From CADEDH01 sp039201605 (GTDB lineage Bacteria; Actinomycetota; Acidimicrobiia; Acidimicrobiales; SZUA-35), in contig JBCCRO010000020.1 in assembly GCA_039201605.1 (NCBI GenBank), forward strand, positions 29,856-93,855: a stretch of DNA of 64,000 nucleotides, written 5' to 3'. Below, one piece after another: positions 60,988 to 64,000 of this stretch (positions are counted from its first letter, which is position 1; each line of letters starts with the position of its first letter). The notes under the pieces were generated by a model, which made no database searches, was not told the DNA's origin, and was given only the letters and a program-made list of their open reading frames with translations. Made by a program: the position numbers and the translations under genes.

Positions 60988-61767
60988 ATGGCAGCATTCG
61001 GGGCCAAGGACGTACAGGAACTGCGCAAGGCCACCGGCGCCGGGATGATGGACGCCAAGCGCGCCCTGACCGACGCCGATGGCGACATGGAAGCCGCCAC
61101 CCAGATCCTCCGGGAGAAGGGCCTGGCCAAGGCCGCCGGCCGGAGCGATCGGGAGAACGCCGAGGGTGTTGTGGCGATCGCCTCCACCGACGCCGGTGCC
61201 TCGCTCGTCCACCTGAAGTCGGAGACCGACTTCGCCGCCAAGTCCGATGACTTCCGCAAGCTGGCCCAGCAGATGGCCGACGCCGTCCTGGCCGAGGGCC
61301 CCGACGCCGCTGGCAACTTCGGCGCCGAGCTGGAGAACCTCAAGCTCACCGTCAAGGAGAACATCGAGGTGGGCACCGTCGAGCGCTACGAGGCGCGCGA
61401 CGGCGAGGTCATCGACGCCTACCTCCACGGCGGCGGCACCGCCGGAGTCCTGATCCAGGGTGCCGGCGTGAGCGCCGAGGAGCTCCACGAGGTGGCCCTG
61501 CACATCACCTTCGCCAAGCCGACCTACCTCAGCCGCGACGAGGTCCCGGCCGACGACGTGTCCCGCGAGGAGGCCGCCCTCCTCGAGATCACCAAGGCCG
61601 AGGGCAAGCCCGAGCAGGCCTGGCCCAAGATCGTCGAGGGCCGGCTCAACTCCTGGTTCGGCGAGCGCGTGCTGCTGGAGCAGGGCGTGTTCGGCGAGAA
61701 GGAGACGGTCAAGGCCCGCCTCGGTGACGGCTCGATCAGCCGCTTCACCCTGGCCATGGTCGGCTGA
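60988..61767 (+). CDS. tsf: Elongation factor Ts
   Basis: 259 residues. VQELRKATGAGMMDAKRALTDADGDMEAATQILREKGLAKA is the EF-Ts N-terminal UBA domain with the TDVP-like contact region, and DFAAKSDDFRKLAQQMA opens the core; ALHITFAKPTYLSRDEVP continues it. It regenerates EF-Tu-GTP. AAGGAACGATC precedes the ATG. Confidence 0.97.
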   Translation: MAAFGAKDVQELRKATGAGMMDAKRALTDADGDMEAATQILREKGLAKAAGRSDRENAEGVVAIASTDAGASLVHLKSETDFAAKSDDFRKLAQQMADAVLAEGPDAAGNFGAELENLKLTVKENIEVGTVERYEARDGEVIDAYLHGGGTAGVLIQGAGVSAEELHEVALHITFAKPTYLSRDEVPADDVSREEAALLEITKAEGKPEQAWPKIVEGRLNSWFGERVLLEQGVFGEKETVKARLGDGSISRFTLAMVG

Positions 61768-61777
61768 TTTCGCCTAT

Positions 61778-61805
61778 CGGGGGCGCCGCCCGGCGGTGAC
61801 CCCCG
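61778..61805 (+). terminator. Stem-loop between tsf and pyrH
   Basis: CGGGGG (61778-61783) pairs with CCCCCG (61800-61805) and GCCGCC (61785-61790) with CGGCGG (61791-61796) inside. It begins 11 nt after the tsf stop; a -10 box for pyrH (TAGCCT, 61811-61816) follows. Confidence 0.75.
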
Positions 61806-61864
61806 TCGACTAGCCTCGACCTTCGGCCGGGGGCGGTCCACAACATCAGACCCCAGGAGGGACC

Positions 61865-62599
61865 TTGTCCGACGCGATCGAACCACGCTGGAACCGGGTG
61901 CTGCTCAAGTTGTCGGGCGAAGCCTTTGCCGGTGAGGTCGGCTACGGCATCGACGGCAAGGTCGTCCACCGGCTCGCCGAGGACATCATCGCCGTCCGCA
62001 ACGAGCTCGGGGTCCAGTTCGCCATCGTCGTCGGCGGCGGCAACATCTGGCGCGGCTCGATGCACGGTGTCGAGGGCGGTCTCGATAGGGCTCAGGCCGA
62101 CTACATGGGCATGTTGGCCACCGTGATCAACGCCCTCGCCCTGCAGGACGTCTTCGAGCGCGAGGGCGTTCAGACCCGCCTCCAATCCGCCATCCGGATG
62201 CCGCAGGTGGCCGAGGAGTACATCCGACGACGGGCCATTCGCCACCTGGAGAAGGGCCGCTTGGTGATCTTCGCCGCCGGCACCGGCAACCCCTTCTTCA
62301 CCAGCGACACCTCCGCCGCCCTCCGAGCCGTCGAGATCAACGCCGACGTGCTCCTGAAGGGCACCCACGGCGGCGTCGACGGCATCTACACCGCGGACCC
62401 GCGCACCGATCCCGACGCCACCAAGATCGACAAACTGACCCATCTCGACGTCCTCAGCAAGGACCTCCGGGTCATGGATTCCACCGCTGTCACACACGCC
62501 CGGGAGAACGACCTACCGATCGTCGTGTTCGACCTACTGGGCGAGGGGAACCTTCGAAGGCTGCTCTGCGGTGAGGCCATTGGTACGATAGTGGAATGA
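61865..62599 (+). CDS. pyrH: UMP kinase
   Basis: 244 residues from a TTG that follows GGAGGGA by 3-4 nt. RVLLKLSGEAFAG, IVVGGGNIWRG, DYMGMLATVINALALQD and AAGTGNPFFTSDTSAALRAVEI are diagnostic of the hexameric bacterial UMP kinase. It makes UDP from UMP. It overlaps frr by ATGA. Confidence 0.97.
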   Translation: MSDAIEPRWNRVLLKLSGEAFAGEVGYGIDGKVVHRLAEDIIAVRNELGVQFAIVVGGGNIWRGSMHGVEGGLDRAQADYMGMLATVINALALQDVFEREGVQTRLQSAIRMPQVAEEYIRRRAIRHLEKGRLVIFAAGTGNPFFTSDTSAALRAVEINADVLLKGTHGGVDGIYTADPRTDPDATKIDKLTHLDVLSKDLRVMDSTAVTHARENDLPIVVFDLLGEGNLRRLLCGEAIGTIVE

Positions 62600-63162
62600 G
62601 CGAGTTCGCCGAGTTGGTCCTCTCCGACGCCGAAGACCGCATGGAGAAGGCCATCGCCCACTCCAGGGCGGATTTTTCGTCGATCCGGAGCGGCCGGGCG
62701 GCCCCCCAGTTGGTCGAGCGGATCACGGTTGAGGCCTACGGGGTCGAGATGAAGCTGCAGGAGATGGCGTCGATCGCAGTGCCCGAAGCCCGGCAGCTGC
62801 TGATCACCCCCCACGACCCGCAGAACCTGGAGTCGGTCGAGAAGGCGATTCGCAATTCCGACCTCGGTCTGTCCCCCAGCAACGACGGGCGCTCCGTGCG
62901 CCTCAACTTCCCGCCCCTCACCGAGGAGCGCCGGAAGGAGCTGGTGCGGATGGTCAAGAAGATGGCCGAGGACGGGCGGATCTCGATCCGCAACATCCGG
63001 CGCGACGCCCGCAAGGAGCTCGAGAGCGCCGAGAAGGAGAATCAGCTCACCGAAGATGAGCTGAGCAGGGCCGAGAAGGATCTCGACCGGTTGACCCAAT
63101 CAAGTGAAGCCACTGTGGACGGGGCGTTGGCATCCAAGGAAGAGGAGCTGCTCGAGGTCTAA
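62596..63162 (+). CDS. frr: Ribosome recycling factor
   Basis: 188 residues. RMEKAIAHSRADFSSIRSGRAAPQLVERI, the hinge region, LNFPPLTEERRKELVRMVKKMAEDGRISIRNIRRDA and the C-terminal helix are typical. RRF splits post-termination ribosomes with EF-G. The start overlaps pyrH by ATGA. Confidence 0.97.
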   Translation: MSEFAELVLSDAEDRMEKAIAHSRADFSSIRSGRAAPQLVERITVEAYGVEMKLQEMASIAVPEARQLLITPHDPQNLESVEKAIRNSDLGLSPSNDGRSVRLNFPPLTEERRKELVRMVKKMAEDGRISIRNIRRDARKELESAEKENQLTEDELSRAEKDLDRLTQSSEATVDGALASKEEELLEV

Positions 63163-63176
63163 GCGGGTTCGCCCGC
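63163..63176 (+). terminator. UUCG hairpin right after frr stop
   Basis: GCGGG-TTCG-CCCGC follows the frr stop codon directly: a 5-bp stem with the very stable UUCG tetraloop. It may stabilise the mRNA end or stop polymerase. Confidence 0.5.
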
Positions 63177-63258
63177 CGAGCGGCGCCCCCGTGGCCCGCC
63201 CGACGGACCGGGCTCATCTCGAGTGGTGCCGCCAACGCGGTTCACGAAAGGACGCACG

Positions 63259-64000
63259 ATGGCTGACAACAAGAGGCGCGGGAGGTTCGGCAAAGACAGC
63301 GACGATGCTTCTCAGAGCATCTTCGACCTCTTCGAGCCCCCGCCCGACCAGGAGTCCGGCTCCTTCGGTCGCATCCCGATCATCCGTGACGATGAAGACG
63401 ACGCCATCGATCTGACCGAGGTCGAGATCGTCGAGGCCCAGGCCGCAGCCGAAGCGGAGGCCGCAGGCCTCCAGCACTGGACCGAGCCCGCCACCGGGCA
63501 GATCCCGGCCGCCCTCGGCGCCGAAGCCCTCAACCGGGCCAACCAGCTCGAAGGGCCGAGCTGGCGGGGAGACGACCCCAACTGGTCCGGCCCCGACCTG
63601 TCGGACGTGTTCGCCGACACCGACGCCCTGGCGCCCGGCAACGGTCTCGCCCCCGACGACGACCTGATCGGCCCCAAGCCCGCCCCTCGCCGGGCCCCCA
63701 CGTCCCGTGAGGCCCCCGAGCCCTCGCTCTTCGACCGGCCCGCCGCCGGTGGCACCCCGCCGCCCGACCGGTCGGCCCGGGCCAAGGGCCAGCCCGACCC
63801 GGAGGCCCGCCGTGGCCGTTCCGCCCTGGGCGACACCCCGGCCCCCTCCACCCGAGGCCCGGCCCCCACCGAGCGCCCGTCGCGCTCGGCCTCAGGCCCC
63901 ACCGCCCGTTCGGCCGATCCCGAGGCCGCCCGCGGCTCGGGCGCCCGGCCCGCTCCTGGCGCCGCCGCCCCGTCGCCCCGCACCGCCCCGTCGCCACGCA
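63259..64000 (+). CDS. Start of a gene in the cdsA position, disordered N-terminus
   Basis: The frame is open from ATG 63259 (after AAAGGA) to the window edge, 247 codons. The visible part has an acidic segment (IIRDDEDDAIDLTEVEIVEAQ), the phrase LQHWTEPATGQIPAALG, and then a long Pro/Ala/Arg/Ser-rich low-complexity region. No membrane segment is reached. Phosphatidate cytidylyltransferase (cdsA) follows frr in actinobacteria, so this is probably its N-terminal extension; this is inference from position alone. Confidence 0.65.
   Translation, partial: MADNKRRGRFGKDSDDASQSIFDLFEPPPDQESGSFGRIPIIRDDEDDAIDLTEVEIVEAQAAAEAEAAGLQHWTEPATGQIPAALGAEALNRANQLEGPSWRGDDPNWSGPDLSDVFADTDALAPGNGLAPDDDLIGPKPAPRRAPTSREAPEPSLFDRPAAGGTPPPDRSARAKGQPDPEARRGRSALGDTPAPSTRGPAPTERPSRSASGPTARSADPEAARGSGARPAPGAAAPSPRTAPSPR

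Overview
The window is very GC-rich (codon third positions almost always G or C) and reads as a chromosomal segment of an actinobacterium, most likely of the class Acidimicrobiia. The support is a set of actinobacterial core neighbourhoods (rsmD-coaD-SepIVA-like-DUF177-rpmF-plsX-acpP-rnc-Fpg-smc; ftsY and ffh; rpsP-khpA-rimM-trmD-rplS-DUF2469-yraN; comM-dprA-whiG-LytM-rpsB-tsf-pyrH-frr), two F420-type luciferase-like oxidoreductases, a GTP-dependent PEP carboxykinase and many apparently leaderless genes. No rRNA, tRNA, CRISPR array or complete insertion sequence was found. The assignment to class is inference.

Layout. 1-5.9 kb: end of an unknown protein, an OmpA-type lipoprotein, two membrane proteins, an EcsC protein and a glycosyltransferase. 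6-11.6 kb: pckG, a cold-shock-like protein, a DAK2 protein and recG. 11.6-12.3 kb: a gene-free block full of short repeats. 12.3-17.3 kb: two aminoglycoside-phosphotransferase-fold kinases, a CoA transferase and an F420 oxidoreductase, which look catabolic or accessory. 17.3-29.4 kb: core block from rsmD to smc, interrupted by an MFS transporter and a small secreted-type protein. 29.5-41 kb: a 37-bp tandem array, a frameshifted OmpA-like gene, an operator array in front of a LuxR-family LAL regulator, a MoxR-DUF58-VWA operon divergent from a two-component system, and an HtrA protease. 41-52.6 kb: ftsY, a block of small metabolic and regulatory genes (cupin, DinB, amine oxidase, PPOX, TetR, MerR-VOC fusion), ffh, and the rpsP-rplS operon. 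52.6-64 kb: a predicted selenoprotein arsenate reductase, a MITE-like element, cytochrome c, comM-dprA, whiG, a degenerate LytM protein, and rpsB-tsf-pyrH-frr followed by the start of a gene in the cdsA position.

How the genes work together. Three house-keeping modules dominate: translation and ribosome biogenesis (L32, S16, L19, S2, EF-Ts, RRF, RimM, TrmD, RsmD, RNase III), protein targeting (FtsY, Ffh) and chromosome or DNA work (SMC, RecG, DprA, ComM). Phospholipid precursor genes (plsX, acpP, probably cdsA) are interleaved with them. The accessory genes between these modules carry most of the unusual signals.

Most notable: (1) an ArsC-family gene at 52637-53005 on the minus strand with an in-frame TGA exactly at the catalytic cysteine, followed by a hairpin that fits the bacterial SECIS rule; (2) an Fpg/Nei-family protein next to rnc that appears to have lost every catalytic residue; (3) a TANNNT box 6-10 nt before the start codon of about nineteen genes; (4) several compact operator-like architectures, including a textbook 19-bp-spacer MerR promoter, a perfect inverted repeat formed by two back-to-back -10 boxes, and a four-copy TACCTCA array; (5) unexplained intergenic repeats.
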